Positions 53,374-62,946 are shown, counted from the first letter of the stretch. The stretch: 64,000 nt of DNA from JAWLGJ01 sp041685145 (GCA_041685145.1 JAWLGJ010000013.1:1-64000); one strand, 5' to 3'. Notes: generated by a model not told the origin, from the letters alone. A program made the numbers and translations.

Positions 53374-55062
53374 TTGACCGGCGGCACAATGCCCGGATCG
53401 ACGCCGAACGGGGGCGAGGACGTCCCCGGCGGGTTCGCCCTGGCGCCGGCGGGGCTTGAACGCTTTACGGGTCCGGCGCTGGTGCTGGCCCCGGACGGTG
53501 CCGTCCGTTTCGCCAATCCCGCCGGTCGGGCGCTGCTCGCCCTCGCCGCCGGGGGGCCGCTCACAGATGCCTGCGCCCATGTTGCCGCCGCCGGCGAGCC
53601 GGCGGTCGAGACCGTGGTCGTGAACAGCGACGGCGGCCGCCGCAGTTTCGAGTGCCTGCTGCTGCCGGTCGCCGGCGGTGCGCTGGTCCTGGGGCGCGAC
53701 GTGACGCTGGAGCGCAACCTGCGGGGCGCCCTGGTGGAATCGCGCCAGCGCTACAAGGATCTGGTGGAAATCTCCAGCGATTTCGCCTGGGAGACCGACC
53801 GCGACGGCCGCTTCGTCTTCGTGTCCCCCGGCGGCGCGCTGGGCTATGACGCCGAGGCCCTGGTGGGGCGGGCGGCCGAGGAACTGGTCCAGCCGCTGCC
53901 GGGGCAGTCGCCGTCGCCGTTCCTGACGACGATGGCGGTGGAGGAAACCGAAATCTGGATGCGTGGCGCCGACGGCGCCCAGGCTTGCTTGATCGCGGCG
54001 GCGGTGCCCCTGCACGACGCCGACGGCGCGTGGTGCGGCGCCCGCGGCGTCTGCCGCGACGTCACCCGCGAGCGCGCCCGCGACGCCGCCCTGGCGCGCG
54101 CCAACAACCGCGAACGCCTGCTCAACCACATCGTCCGCACCATCCGCGATGTCGTCGATCCGGCCGGAATGCTGGCCACGGCGGCCGAATCGGTGGCGCG
54201 GGCGCTGGGGGCGCAGGGGTGCCAGATCCTGCAGGTCGACCCCGACGACGGCGATTTCGTCGTCGCCGCCCGCTATGGCGACTGCGGCGACGCCGCCCGC
54301 GTCGTCGACCGCTTCGAGGGCCGCGACGACATCGAGGACGCCGTCGGCGGCCGGCATGTGATCGGCTGCGTCAGCCGCTACGCCCACAGCATCAACGGCG
54401 CCGTGCTGTTGTGGCATGACGGCAGCCGCCGCGACTGGAGCGACGAAGACCGCCTGCTGCTGGACGACGTCGGGGTGCAGATCGGCGTCGCCAACGCGCA
54501 GGTCGCCTATCACCAGCGCATCGTCATCCTGTCGCGCACCGACGCGCTGACCGGGCTGCTCAACCGGCGCGCCTTCCAGGAAGAGCTGGAGCGCCATTTC
54601 AAGCGTCTGGCCCACGAAGCGCGGCCGGCGGCGCTGATCTATGTCGATCTGGACAATTTCAAGCTCGTCAACGACGTCCACGGGCACCAAGTCGGCGACG
54701 AGGCGCTGCTCAAGCTCAAGGAACTGTTGCAGACCCACACCCGCCCCGGCGATCTGGTGGCGCGGCTGGGCGGCGACGAATTCGCCGTGTGGATGGAGGG
54801 CGCGCCCGCCGACACCGTGATGGCGCGCTGCCGCAACCTGTTGGCGGCGGGGGATGAGTTGCGCGCCTTTTCCGGCGAGGACGGCAAGCCCCTGCACATG
54901 TCCATCGGCATCGCCATCTACGACCCCGCGCGCCCCGAGACGCTGGAGGAACTGACCGAGCGCGCCGACAAGGCCATGTACAAGGTCAAGCGCGGCGGCA
55001 AGGGCGACGTCGCCGTCGCGCCGCCGGCCGCGGCCGCCGCGGGCGAGGGGGCGGCGCCGTGA
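53374..55062 (+). CDS. Diguanylate cyclase with PAS and GAF sensing domains
   Basis: 562 aa. N-terminal PAS-like part (about 25-115), second PAS (about 125-235: SSDFAWETDRDGRFVFVSPGG), GAF-like domain (about 245-385), then GGDEF (residues 466-470 in RLGGDEFAVW) with an intact inhibitory site RxxD five residues before it, so an active, feedback-inhibited c-di-GMP synthase is expected. TTG 53374 has GAGGGGGG at ideal spacing; ATG 53389 is the alternative. Overlaps the next gene by GTGA. Confidence 0.93.
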   Translation: MTGGTMPGSTPNGGEDVPGGFALAPAGLERFTGPALVLAPDGAVRFANPAGRALLALAAGGPLTDACAHVAAAGEPAVETVVVNSDGGRRSFECLLLPVAGGALVLGRDVTLERNLRGALVESRQRYKDLVEISSDFAWETDRDGRFVFVSPGGALGYDAEALVGRAAEELVQPLPGQSPSPFLTTMAVEETEIWMRGADGAQACLIAAAVPLHDADGAWCGARGVCRDVTRERARDAALARANNRERLLNHIVRTIRDVVDPAGMLATAAESVARALGAQGCQILQVDPDDGDFVVAARYGDCGDAARVVDRFEGRDDIEDAVGGRHVIGCVSRYAHSINGAVLLWHDGSRRDWSDEDRLLLDDVGVQIGVANAQVAYHQRIVILSRTDALTGLLNRRAFQEELERHFKRLAHEARPAALIYVDLDNFKLVNDVHGHQVGDEALLKLKELLQTHTRPGDLVARLGGDEFAVWMEGAPADTVMARCRNLLAAGDELRAFSGEDGKPLHMSIGIAIYDPARPETLEELTERADKAMYKVKRGGKGDVAVAPPAAAAAGEGAAP

Positions 55063-56342
55063 CCGATTTGTTGAAACGGGTGCTGGGCATGGGCCGCCGT
55101 CCGGCGCCGCTCAGCTACGAGCAGGAAAAGGAGTTGGCCCGCGCCCCCGATTCCGAGGCGCGGCGCCGTCTGGCGGCGCGCGAGGATCTGCGGCCCGAGA
55201 TCATGTACTACCTCGCCGAGGATTCCGATCCCGAGGTGCGCCAGGCCATCGCCGAAAACGTCTCGACGCCGGCGCAGGCCAACCTGCTGCTGGCCTCGGA
55301 CCAGGACGAGCGCGTGCGCGCCAGCCTGGCCGAGAAGGTGGCGCGCCTGGCGCCGGGCCTGACGGCCGACGAGCAGGACCGCCTGCGCCGCATGACCTAT
55401 CAGGCGCTGGAACTGCTGGTCCGCGACCAGATGACGGTGGTGCGCCAGGTGGTGGCCGAGGCGCTGAAGGACGTCGCCCAGGCGCCGCCCGAGGTTATCC
55501 GGCGCCTGGCCCGCGACGTCGAACTGGTGGTGGCGGCGCCGGTGCTGGAGCACTCGCCGGTGCTCGGCGACGACGACCTGCTCGACATCATCAACAGCGG
55601 CCCCATCCAGGGGGCGGTGTCGGCGATCTCGCGCCGGCGCCAGGTGTCGGCGCCGGTGTGCGACGCCATCGCCGAGACCGACGACGTTGACGCCATCGCC
55701 AATCTGCTGGCCAACCCCAGCGCCCAGATCCGCGAGGAGACCCTCGACAGCATCATCGAGCGGGCACCGGACTACGAGCCGTGGCACGCTCCGCTGGTGC
55801 GGCGCCCGCGCCTGTCGGCGCGCGCCGCCGCCCGCCTGGCCCGCTTCGTGGCCGAAAGCCTGTTGGAGGTGCTGCAGGAGCGCGAGGATCTGGACGAGGC
55901 GACGGCGGCGGCCGTCGCCGAGACCGTCAACCGCCGCCTGGAACCGCGCCTGGAGCCGCGCCGCCCCGGCGAGGACGCCCTGGCCGCGGCGCGGCGCCTG
56001 CATGAGCAGGACGCCCTGGACGAGGCCATCGTCCTCCAGGCGCTTCAGGGCAGCGACCGCGAATTCGTCAAGGCGGCGCTGGCGGTGCGGGCGAAGCTGC
56101 CCCTGGCGGTGGTGGAAAAGGCGGCCACCACCCGCAGCGCCAAGGGCGTCACCGCGTTGGCCTGGAAGGCCGGCCTGTCGATGGAGGCGGCGGTGCAGCT
56201 CCAGGCCAAGCTGGCCCTGATTCCGCCGCCGGACCTGCTGACCGCCAAGAACGCCGACGCCTATCCCCTGGCGCCCGACGAAATGGAGTGGCAGATCCAG
56301 CTCTTCGTCTCGATGGTGCGCGCCTCCTCGGCGCGGGAGTGA
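55059..56342 (+). CDS. DUF2336 domain protein
   Basis: 427 aa, helical HEAT-like repeats (DSDPEVRQAIAENVSTPAQANLLLASDQDERVRASLAEKVA). DUF2336 is an alphaproteobacterial family of unknown function. GTG start is nested in the diguanylate cyclase stop codon, so the two are made in a fixed ratio and may work together in c-di-GMP signalling. Confidence 0.88.
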   Translation: MTDLLKRVLGMGRRPAPLSYEQEKELARAPDSEARRRLAAREDLRPEIMYYLAEDSDPEVRQAIAENVSTPAQANLLLASDQDERVRASLAEKVARLAPGLTADEQDRLRRMTYQALELLVRDQMTVVRQVVAEALKDVAQAPPEVIRRLARDVELVVAAPVLEHSPVLGDDDLLDIINSGPIQGAVSAISRRRQVSAPVCDAIAETDDVDAIANLLANPSAQIREETLDSIIERAPDYEPWHAPLVRRPRLSARAAARLARFVAESLLEVLQEREDLDEATAAAVAETVNRRLEPRLEPRRPGEDALAAARRLHEQDALDEAIVLQALQGSDREFVKAALAVRAKLPLAVVEKAATTRSAKGVTALAWKAGLSMEAAVQLQAKLALIPPPDLLTAKNADAYPLAPDEMEWQIQLFVSMVRASSARE

Positions 56343-56346
56343 CGCC

Positions 56347-57258
56347 TCAGGCGCCGTCGCGGTGGATCAGCGTGCCCACCCCGTGGGCGGTGAAGATTTC
56401 CAGCAGCAGCGCGTGCGGCACCCGGCCGTCGAGGATGACGGCGGCGTCGACGCCGCTGTCGACGGCGGCGAGGCAGGTCTCCACCTTGGGGATCATGCCG
56501 CCGGAGATGGTGCCGTCCTGGATGAGGGCGCGGGCCTCGGCGGCGGTCATCTCGGTAATCACGTTGCCGTCCTTGTCCAGCACGCCGGCGACATCGGTCA
56601 GCATCAGCAGCCGCGCGGCGGCGGTGGCGGCGGCGATGGCCCCGGCGGCGGTGTCGGCGTTGATGTTGTAGGTCTCGCCGCCGGCGCCGATGCCGATGGG
56701 CGCCACCACCGGCACGATGTCGGACTCGCGGAAGAAATCCAGGATGTGCGGCGTGATCTCGGCGGGTTCGCCGACGAAGCCGAGGTCGAGGATCTTCTCG
56801 ATATTGGAGTCGGGGTCGCGGCGGGTGCGGCGCAGCTTGCGCGCCTCGATCAGGTGGCCGTCCTTGCCCGACAGCCCCACCGCGAAGCCGCCGGCGGCGT
56901 TGATGGCGCTGACGATCTGCTTGTTGATGGTGCCCGACAGCACCATCTCGACCACCTCGACCGTGGCTTGGTCGGTCACCCGCAGCCCGTCGATGAAGGA
57001 ACTGGTGATCTTCAGCCGCTCAAGCATCTGGCCGATCTGGGGGCCGCCGCCATGCACCACCACTGGGTTGATGCCCACCTGGCGCAGCAGCACGATGTCG
57101 CGCGCGAACAGCTTCGCCAGTTCCGCGTCGCCCATCGCGTGGCCGCCGTATTTGATGACGAAGGTCTCGTCGGCGAACTCGCGCATATAGGGCAGCGCCT
57201 CGGACAGGGTCCGGGCCTTTTGCAGCCATTGGGCGCGCTCGTCCTGCGGCTCGGTCAT
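56347..57258 (-). CDS. argB: Acetylglutamate kinase
   Basis: Second step of arginine synthesis; 303 aa. FVIKYGGHAMGD, VVVHGGGPQIGQML, VGLSGKDGHLI, NINADTAAGAIAAA and GGMIPKVETCLAAVDSGV are intact. Overlaps engB by ATGA, last gene of the rpmH-to-argB block. Confidence 0.97.
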   Translation of the reverse strand: MTEPQDERAQWLQKARTLSEALPYMREFADETFVIKYGGHAMGDAELAKLFARDIVLLRQVGINPVVVHGGGPQIGQMLERLKITSSFIDGLRVTDQATVEVVEMVLSGTINKQIVSAINAAGGFAVGLSGKDGHLIEARKLRRTRRDPDSNIEKILDLGFVGEPAEITPHILDFFRESDIVPVVAPIGIGAGGETYNINADTAAGAIAAATAAARLLMLTDVAGVLDKDGNVITEMTAAEARALIQDGTISGGMIPKVETCLAAVDSGVDAAVILDGRVPHALLLEIFTAHGVGTLIHRDGA

Positions 57259-57905
57259 GACACGGTCTCCTCGGCAAGGGGCGCCAGTTGGGCGCGCAGC
57301 TCTGGGATTCCGGCGCCGGTCTGGGCGCTGGTGGCGACGATCTCGGGATGCGCCGCCGCCCGCCGGGCCAGCTCGGCCTGGGTGGCCTCCAGCAGCGCCG
57401 CCAGGGCGGCGGGCTTGATCTTGTCGCACTTGGTCAGCACCACCTGGAAGGCGACGGCGGCCTCGCCCAGCATGGTCATCACCTCGCGGTCGCTGTCCTT
57501 CAGGCCGTGGCGGGCGTCCACCAGCACGCAGGCCCGGCGCAGCACTGGGCGGCCGCGCAGATAGGCGCGCACCAGCCCCGTCCAACGCCGCACCTTGTCG
57601 CGCGGCGCCCGCGCATAGCCGTAGCCGGGCAGGTCGACCAGCATAAGCCGGCCGCCAAGGTCGAAGAAGTTGATTTCCTGGGTGCGGCCGGGGGTGTTGG
57701 AGGTGCGGGCCAGCACGCGCCGTCCGGTCAGGGCATTGATGAGGCTGGACTTGCCGACATTCGAGCGCCCGGCAAAGGCCACCTCGGGCAGGCCGTAGTC
57801 GGGGAGCTGTTCCAACTCGGCCACGCCGCGCAGGAACCGGCACTCCCGGGCGAACAGGCGCCGCCCCTCCTCCAGGAGCCGGGCCTGTTCCTCCGCGGCG
57901 GCCAT
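57255..57905 (-). CDS. engB: Ribosome biogenesis GTPase EngB/YsxC
   Basis: 216 aa. G1 GRSNVGKSS, G2 TSNTPGRTQ, G3 DLPGYG, G4 TKCD, G5 TSAQTG: all present. Needed for 50S assembly. 2 nt after the yidC stop. Confidence 0.97.
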   Translation of the reverse strand: MAAAEEQARLLEEGRRLFARECRFLRGVAELEQLPDYGLPEVAFAGRSNVGKSSLINALTGRRVLARTSNTPGRTQEINFFDLGGRLMLVDLPGYGYARAPRDKVRRWTGLVRAYLRGRPVLRRACVLVDARHGLKDSDREVMTMLGEAAVAFQVVLTKCDKIKPAALAALLEATQAELARRAAAHPEIVATSAQTGAGIPELRAQLAPLAEETVS

Positions 57906-57907
57906 GC

Positions 57908-59629
57908 TTAGACCTTCACGCCCATCTGCCGCATGATCACCCATTGCTGCGCGATCGACAGCAGGTTGTTCCACGCCCAGTAGATGACCAGCCCGGCCGG
58001 GAACTGCGCCAGCAGGAAGGTGAAGATGATGGGCAGGAACAGGAAGATCTTCGCCTGCGTCGGGTCGGTGGGCTGCGGGTTCAGCTTTTGTTGCAGGTAC
58101 ATCGACCCGCCCATGATCAGCGGCCAGATGCCGATCATCAGGAAGCCCGGCGGATCCCACGGGATGAGACCGAACAGGTTGAAGACCGTCGTCGGGTCGG
58201 GGGCGGACAGATCCTGAATCCAGCCGTAGAAGGGCGCGTGGCGCATCTCGATGCTGACGAACAGCACCTTGTAGAGCGCGAAGAACACCGGAATCTGCAC
58301 CAGGATGGGCAGGCAGCCCGAGGCGGGGCTGACCTTCTCGCGCTTGTAAAGCGCCATCAGCTCCTGGTTCAGGCGCATCTTGTCCTCGCCGAACTGCTCC
58401 TGCAGGCGCTTCATCTCGGGCTGGAGCTTCTTCATCTTGCTCATCGCCCGGTAGGACTTGTTGGCCAGCGGGAACAGCACCAGCTTGATGGCCACCGTCA
58501 GCGCCAGGATGGCGAGGCCGAAATTGCCCAGCCACTTGCTGAGGAACAGCAGCGCGTAGAAGAACGGCTTGGTGAGGAAGTAGAACCAGCCGAAGTCGAT
58601 GGCGAGGTCAAAGCGCTTGATGCCGTATTCCTCGGCATAGCCGTCCAGAACCTCCACCTCCTTGGCGCCGGCGAAGACATAGCCCGCGAACGACCCCTCG
58701 CCCCCCGGCGCCACCGTCACCGCCGGACCCAGGTAGTCGGCCTGATACTTGTCGATGCCGGCCTGGCGGCTGTGCTTGAAGCGGGTGGTGACGGCGGCGT
58801 CCTGCGGCGGGATGACGGCCGTCAGCCAATATTTGTCGGTGATGCCCAGCCAGCCGCCGACGCTGTCCTGGCGGATGATGCCGTCCTCGCGCAGGTCGTC
58901 GTAATCGACCTCCTTCAACTTCTCGTCGAACACCCCCAGCGGGCCCTCGTGCAGGATGTAGAAGCCCAGCACCTCGGGCGTGCCGGTGCGCGACATCAGG
59001 CCGTAGGGGTGCAGGGTCACCGGCGCGTCGCCATGGTTCTCGACCCGCTGCTCGACGCGGAACAGATAGTCGTCGTCGACGTGGATGGTGCGCACGAAGC
59101 GCAGCCCCTGGCCGTTGTCCCAGGTCAGCACCAGCGGCGAGTCCGGGCTGAGCTCGCGGCCCTCGGCGGTCCACACGGTGTCGGCGTCGGGGGTGGGTGG
59201 GGCGTCGCCCGCCGGCACCCAGCCGGTCTCGGCGTAATAGGCGTTGGGCGCGCCGGCGGGCGACAGCAGCACGATGTTGGGGCTGTCGGGGTCCGGCTGT
59301 TCGCGGTAGCGGGTCAGCACCAGATCGTCGATGCGCGCGCCCTTGAGCGCGATGGAGCCGCGCAGATGCCCGGCGACGATGGGCACGCGCGGCGTGGCCT
59401 CCAGCGCGGCTTGGCGGGTCTCGGCGGCGGGGACGCCGGTGCCGGCGGTGGGGACCGCCCCCTCATCCGGGCGCTGCGGCGGCATCGGGCGCGAGGTCTG
59501 CGGCGCCGTGCCCTCGGCGACCTCGGGTGGCGGCGGCGGCGGCGCGGCGCTGTCGAACATCCACTGGAACGCCAGCAGGATGGCGATGGACAGGGCGATG
59601 GCGATGACCAGATTGCGCTGTTCGTTCAT
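57908..59629 (-). CDS. yidC: Membrane protein insertase YidC
   Basis: 573 aa, the long proteobacterial form: N-terminal anchor (6-25), large periplasmic beta domain (about 75-350), then five C-terminal helices with the Oxa1 core (SYRAMSKMKKLQPEMKRLQEQ, ASGCLPILVQIPVFFALYKVLF). Start ATG 59629 overlaps the yidD stop. Confidence 0.97.
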   Translation of the reverse strand: MNEQRNLVIAIALSIAILLAFQWMFDSAAPPPPPPEVAEGTAPQTSRPMPPQRPDEGAVPTAGTGVPAAETRQAALEATPRVPIVAGHLRGSIALKGARIDDLVLTRYREQPDPDSPNIVLLSPAGAPNAYYAETGWVPAGDAPPTPDADTVWTAEGRELSPDSPLVLTWDNGQGLRFVRTIHVDDDYLFRVEQRVENHGDAPVTLHPYGLMSRTGTPEVLGFYILHEGPLGVFDEKLKEVDYDDLREDGIIRQDSVGGWLGITDKYWLTAVIPPQDAAVTTRFKHSRQAGIDKYQADYLGPAVTVAPGGEGSFAGYVFAGAKEVEVLDGYAEEYGIKRFDLAIDFGWFYFLTKPFFYALLFLSKWLGNFGLAILALTVAIKLVLFPLANKSYRAMSKMKKLQPEMKRLQEQFGEDKMRLNQELMALYKREKVSPASGCLPILVQIPVFFALYKVLFVSIEMRHAPFYGWIQDLSAPDPTTVFNLFGLIPWDPPGFLMIGIWPLIMGGSMYLQQKLNPQPTDPTQAKIFLFLPIIFTFLLAQFPAGLVIYWAWNNLLSIAQQWVIMRQMGVKV

Positions 59630-59892
59630 GCTTGTTCGTTCCGGGTGGGCCGGGCGGGCGCCGGGCGGTGCGTTTCGGGCACGGGGTCGAGGCCGTGGCC
59701 GCCCCAGGGGTGGCAGCGCAGGATGCGGCGCAGGGCCAGCCAGGCGCCGCGCGCGGGCCCATGCTTCTCGACCGCCTCGGTGGCGTAGGCCGAGCACGAG
59801 GGCAGATAACGGCAGTTGGTCCCCAGCAGCGGGGACAGCAGAAGCTGATAGCCGCGGATCATGCCGCGGATGATCACCCCGGCGACGGTCAT
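59626..59892 (-). CDS. yidD: Membrane insertion efficiency factor YidD
   Basis: 88 aa. Signature YQLLLSPLLGTNCRYLPSCSAYATEAVEKHG and GHGLDPVPE. Works with YidC; overlaps both neighbours (ATGA with rnpA upstream and with yidC downstream). Confidence 0.96.
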   Translation of the reverse strand: MTVAGVIIRGMIRGYQLLLSPLLGTNCRYLPSCSAYATEAVEKHGPARGAWLALRRILRCHPWGGHGLDPVPETHRPAPARPTRNEQA

Positions 59893-60329
59893 GGTCCTTC
59901 GTTTCCCTGTGCCGGCGCCCCGGTGCCGATCGTGGTGCCGGCCGTGGCGGCGTCGTCGGCCTCGGCCTCCTCGCGCCACACGCCCAGTTTGCGCAGGGCG
60001 GTGTGGAGATCGTGGCGCAAAAGGCCGAAGGGCCGCTCCACGGTTGTCCGCCGCCCGATAAGAACGTAATCGTGCCCCGGGCTGGCGTGCCGGGGCAGCA
60101 CCTCTTCGGCGAGGGCGCGCAGCCGGCGTCGGGCGCGGTTGCGTTGCACCGCCTTGCCGACCTTGCGGCTGGCGGTAAGGCCATAGCGGAGCGGGGCCGA
60201 CGCCTCCTCCTCTCCGCCTCGGCGCGCCGCCACCTGAAGAACCAGGCCGGCGCTGGCCCATTTGCGACGCGCGGCGGCGACGCGCAGGAAGTCGGCCCGC
60301 CGCTTCAGGCGCTCGACCGCCGGCGGCAT
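59889..60329 (-). CDS. rnpA: Ribonuclease P protein component
   Basis: 146 aa. RNR-like basic motif KVGKAVQRNRARRRLRALA and LKRRADFLRVAAARRKW at the start. The C-terminal about 30 residues (EADDAATAGTTIGTGAPAQ) are an acidic/low-complexity extension. 4 nt after rpmH. Confidence 0.96.
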   Translation of the reverse strand: MPPAVERLKRRADFLRVAAARRKWASAGLVLQVAARRGGEEEASAPLRYGLTASRKVGKAVQRNRARRRLRALAEEVLPRHASPGHDYVLIGRRTTVERPFGLLRHDLHTALRKLGVWREEAEADDAATAGTTIGTGAPAQGNEGP

Positions 60330-60333
60330 CGCC

Positions 60334-60468
60334 TCAGGCGGACAGGCGCTTGCGGCCCCTGGCGCGGCGGTTGGCGATGACGCGGCGCCCGCCCACGGTC
60401 GCCATGCGGGCGCGAAAACCGTGACGGCGGGCGCGCACGATCTTGCTGGGCTGGTAGGTGCGCTTCAC
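60334..60468 (-). CDS. rpmH: 50S ribosomal protein L34
   Basis: 44 aa, starting MKRTYQPSKIVRARRHGFRA and ending RGRKRLSA, the complete L34. The start codon is GTG 60468. First gene of the rpmH-rnpA-yidD-yidC-engB-argB operon; its promoter should lie in 60469-60575, shared with the divergent kinase. Confidence 0.97.
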   Translation of the reverse strand: MKRTYQPSKIVRARRHGFRARMATVGGRRVIANRRARGRKRLSA

Positions 60469-60575
60469 GTTTACAACTCCGGCTGCCGAGTTACTAATCC
60501 TGACGGAAGACCCGCTGTATAAGGGCTGGTCCCGGCGAAGTCAATGACAGGGGCGCGCGCAAGCGCGGAGGCGAT

Positions 60576-61997
60576 ATGACGGACGCGACGGCGGATTCAG
60601 GCCCCGCCCTGGGATGGACGCGGTGGCGCGGATTGTCGGCCCGATTGCTGGTGTTGACGCTGGTTTTCGTGATGCTGGCCGAGGTCCTTATCTATGCGCC
60701 CTCCATCGGGCGTTTCCGCAAGGTGTGGCTGGAAGACCGCGTGCACGAGGCCTATCTGGCCGCCCTGACCCTGGAGGCGGCGCCGGACGGCGCCCTGGCG
60801 CCGGCGACGCGGGGGCGCATCCTCGATCACGTCATGGCGCTGGGCATCATGGTCGAAGCCGCCGACGGGCGCATGGCGGCGCTCACCCCCGACATGCCGC
60901 GCCGCGCCGACCATGTGGTCGACCTGCGCCACCAGGGGGCCGGCGACTACATCCTCGACGCCTTCGCGGCGCTGTGGCGCGCCGATGGCCGGGTGCTGCG
61001 GGTCATCGGCCACGCGGCGGCCGGCGACGGCACCATGCCGCTGGTGGAGGTGCTGACCCCCGAGGCGCCGCTGCGCGCGGCGATGATCGCCTATTCCGAG
61101 CGCATCCTGCTGCTCAGCCTGTTCATTTCGGCGATGACCGCCGTGCTGGTCTTCGTCAGCCTGCACTGGCTGATGGTGCGGCCGATGCGGCGGCTGACGG
61201 CCAGCATCCTCGCCTTCCGCGAGGCCCCCGAGGACGCCGTCCGCATCATCCGGCCCGGCGGCCGCCGCGACGAGGTCGGCGCCGCCGAACGGGCGCTTGC
61301 CGAGATGCAGCACGACCTGCGGGCGGCGCTGGTGCAGCGGGCCCGCCTCGCCGCCCTGGGCACCGCGGTCACCAAGATCCATCACGACCTGCGCAGCATC
61401 CTGTCCTCGGCGGTGGTGGTGTCCGAGCGCCTGGAGGCCAGCGACGACCCCGAGGTGCGCCGGAACGCGCCGCTGCTGGTGAAGGCGATCGACCGCGCGG
61501 CGGCGTTGTGCACCCAGACGGTGAACTATGTCCGCGAGGGCCCGCCGCTGGTATCGCCGGCGCGGGTGGCGCTGGCGGCGGTGGTGGACGAGGCGCGCGC
61601 GGCGGTGGCGGGCTTCGACGGCGGCGGCCCGGCGTGGCGCAACGAGGTCGATCCCGCCCTGGCGGCGGTCGCCGACCGCACCCTGCTGTTCCGGGTGCTC
61701 GCCAACCTGGCCCGCAATGCCGCCGAGGCCGGCGCCGGTCGGATCACCTTTCGCGCCGCCGCCGACGCGGGGCGGGTGGCGCTGACGGTGGCCGACGACG
61801 GCCCCGGCCTGCCGCCGCGGGTGCGCGAGGCCCTGTTCGTCCCCTTCTCCCCGGCGCGCCCCGGCGGCACCGGCCTGGGGCTGGCCATCGCCCGCGAACT
61901 CATGGCCGCCCAGGGCGGGCAGATCGCGCTGGAGCACAGCGGCGCCGAAGGCACCGCCTTCCGCCTGGTCCTGCCGGCGGCTATGCCAACGGCTTAG
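60576..61997 (+). CDS. Sensor histidine kinase with HAMP, orphan
   Basis: 473 aa inner-membrane kinase: TM1 about 24-42, periplasmic domain to about 165, TM2 about 170-195, HAMP (about 197-250), acceptor His in VTKIHHDLRSILSSAVV, then a HATPase with NLARNAAEAGAG, DDGPGLP and GTGLGLAIARELM. Unlike standard HisKA (HELRTP), the acceptor region is of the HDLRS type. No response regulator follows; a STAS protein lies 0.4 kb downstream. Confidence 0.92.
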   Translation: MTDATADSGPALGWTRWRGLSARLLVLTLVFVMLAEVLIYAPSIGRFRKVWLEDRVHEAYLAALTLEAAPDGALAPATRGRILDHVMALGIMVEAADGRMAALTPDMPRRADHVVDLRHQGAGDYILDAFAALWRADGRVLRVIGHAAAGDGTMPLVEVLTPEAPLRAAMIAYSERILLLSLFISAMTAVLVFVSLHWLMVRPMRRLTASILAFREAPEDAVRIIRPGGRRDEVGAAERALAEMQHDLRAALVQRARLAALGTAVTKIHHDLRSILSSAVVVSERLEASDDPEVRRNAPLLVKAIDRAAALCTQTVNYVREGPPLVSPARVALAAVVDEARAAVAGFDGGGPAWRNEVDPALAAVADRTLLFRVLANLARNAAEAGAGRITFRAAADAGRVALTVADDGPGLPPRVREALFVPFSPARPGGTGLGLAIARELMAAQGGQIALEHSGAEGTAFRLVLPAAMPTA

Positions 61998-62149
61998 GCA
62001 AAGTGACCGGTATGTCCCTCGCCGCCGGCACGGGCATACTGGGGCGACACGGCCGCCGCCGTCGAGGCGGCGGCCGAGCCAGCGCCCGGCAAGGGCCGAA
62101 CGAAATGAAATAATGCCGAACAACGGTTGTGCAGGGGAGGGAGGTGTTC

Positions 62150-62326
62150 ATGAACGATCACGAAAGCCAGGCACTGGCACGGCCGGAGGCGCTGACCGCC
62201 TGCCTGGACCACCTGCGCGCCGAAGCGGTCGAGGCCGGCTACGTCGAGGCCGGCCTGTTCCTCGATCTGGCGATCCTGTCCATTCGCCGCGACCAGCGCG
62301 CTCTTGTCCGGCGCATGTCCAACTGA
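62150..62326 (+). CDS. Small hypothetical protein
   Basis: 58 aa, acidic, helical, no known family (MNDHESQALARPEALTACLD ... LAILSIRRDQRALVRRMSN). Ribosome site GGGAGGGAGG is strong. Between the kinase and STAS genes. The 152 nt before it contain no other feature I can name. Confidence 0.55.
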   Translation: MNDHESQALARPEALTACLDHLRAEAVEAGYVEAGLFLDLAILSIRRDQRALVRRMSN

Positions 62327-62424
62327 CGTCCAACCGACGGTTTCGGGTTGCAACTGCCCCGGATTCGCGGCCCAATGGGAAACCTGACCAAGGTCACCTT
62401 GTGGGTCCGACGACGGGAGTGGAC

Positions 62425-62751
62425 GTGCGCTACGAAGTCACCCGGTCCGGGAACGATAACGTGCTGGCGCTGCGCAACGACCTGAGCTTCGCCGACCGGG
62501 CGGAGTTTCTGGACCTGTTGCCGCAGGTGGCGCCGGCGGAGACGGCGGGCGGGCGCGTGGTCGTCGATCTGACGGCGCTGCGCTTCATCGATTCCGCCGG
62601 CATGGGCCTGCTGCTGACCCTGAAGGACGCCGTCGAGAAGGCGGGCGGCAGCGTCGTCCTGCGCCACCCCGGCGGCGGCGTGCGCCAGGCCCTGCGGCTG
62701 GCGTCCTTCGACAGCCTGTTTGACATCGAGTGGGAGCCGGAGGCGGAGTGA
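62425..62751 (+). CDS. STAS domain protein (anti-sigma factor antagonist-like)
   Basis: 108 aa. Phosphorylatable Ser in LRFIDSAGMGLLL, the STAS hallmark; VVVDLTAL before it. GTG 62425 with GGGAG at 5 nt is my start; GTG 62401 or 62419 are alternatives. In partner-switching systems such a protein is phosphorylated by a kinase; the kinase upstream is of the His type, so the link is uncertain. 5 nt before a small membrane protein. Confidence 0.85.
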   Translation: MRYEVTRSGNDNVLALRNDLSFADRAEFLDLLPQVAPAETAGGRVVVDLTALRFIDSAGMGLLLTLKDAVEKAGGSVVLRHPGGGVRQALRLASFDSLFDIEWEPEAE

Positions 62752-62756
62752 TCGCC

Positions 62757-62939
62757 ATGCGGGACATCGGCAACTGGATCATGGGCGTGTTCGCCGGGCT
62801 GTTCGGGTTGGCCGGCCTGGTGCTGGCGTCGCGGGCCACCGATGCCACCGCCTATTGGTTCGGCCTGGCCTTTTTCGCCTTCGCGGTGCTGTTCATCATG
62901 TCGCTGGTCGCCCGCGCCACCCGGGGCGGCGGCGACTGA
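62757..62939 (+). CDS. Small two-helix membrane protein
   Basis: 60 aa with two hydrophobic segments (WIMGVFAGLFGLAGLVLA and YWFGLAFFAFAVLFIMSLV). No recognised family; starts 5 nt after the STAS gene, ends 7 nt before the methyltransferase, so probably in one operon. Confidence 0.7.
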   Translation: MRDIGNWIMGVFAGLFGLAGLVLASRATDATAYWFGLAFFAFAVLFIMSLVARATRGGGD

Positions 62940-62946
62940 GGGCGGC

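Noticed and set aside
62385..62396. TGACC-AA-GGTCA inverted repeat before the STAS gene
   Set aside because: Arms are only 5 bp and it may be by chance; no regulator can be suggested.
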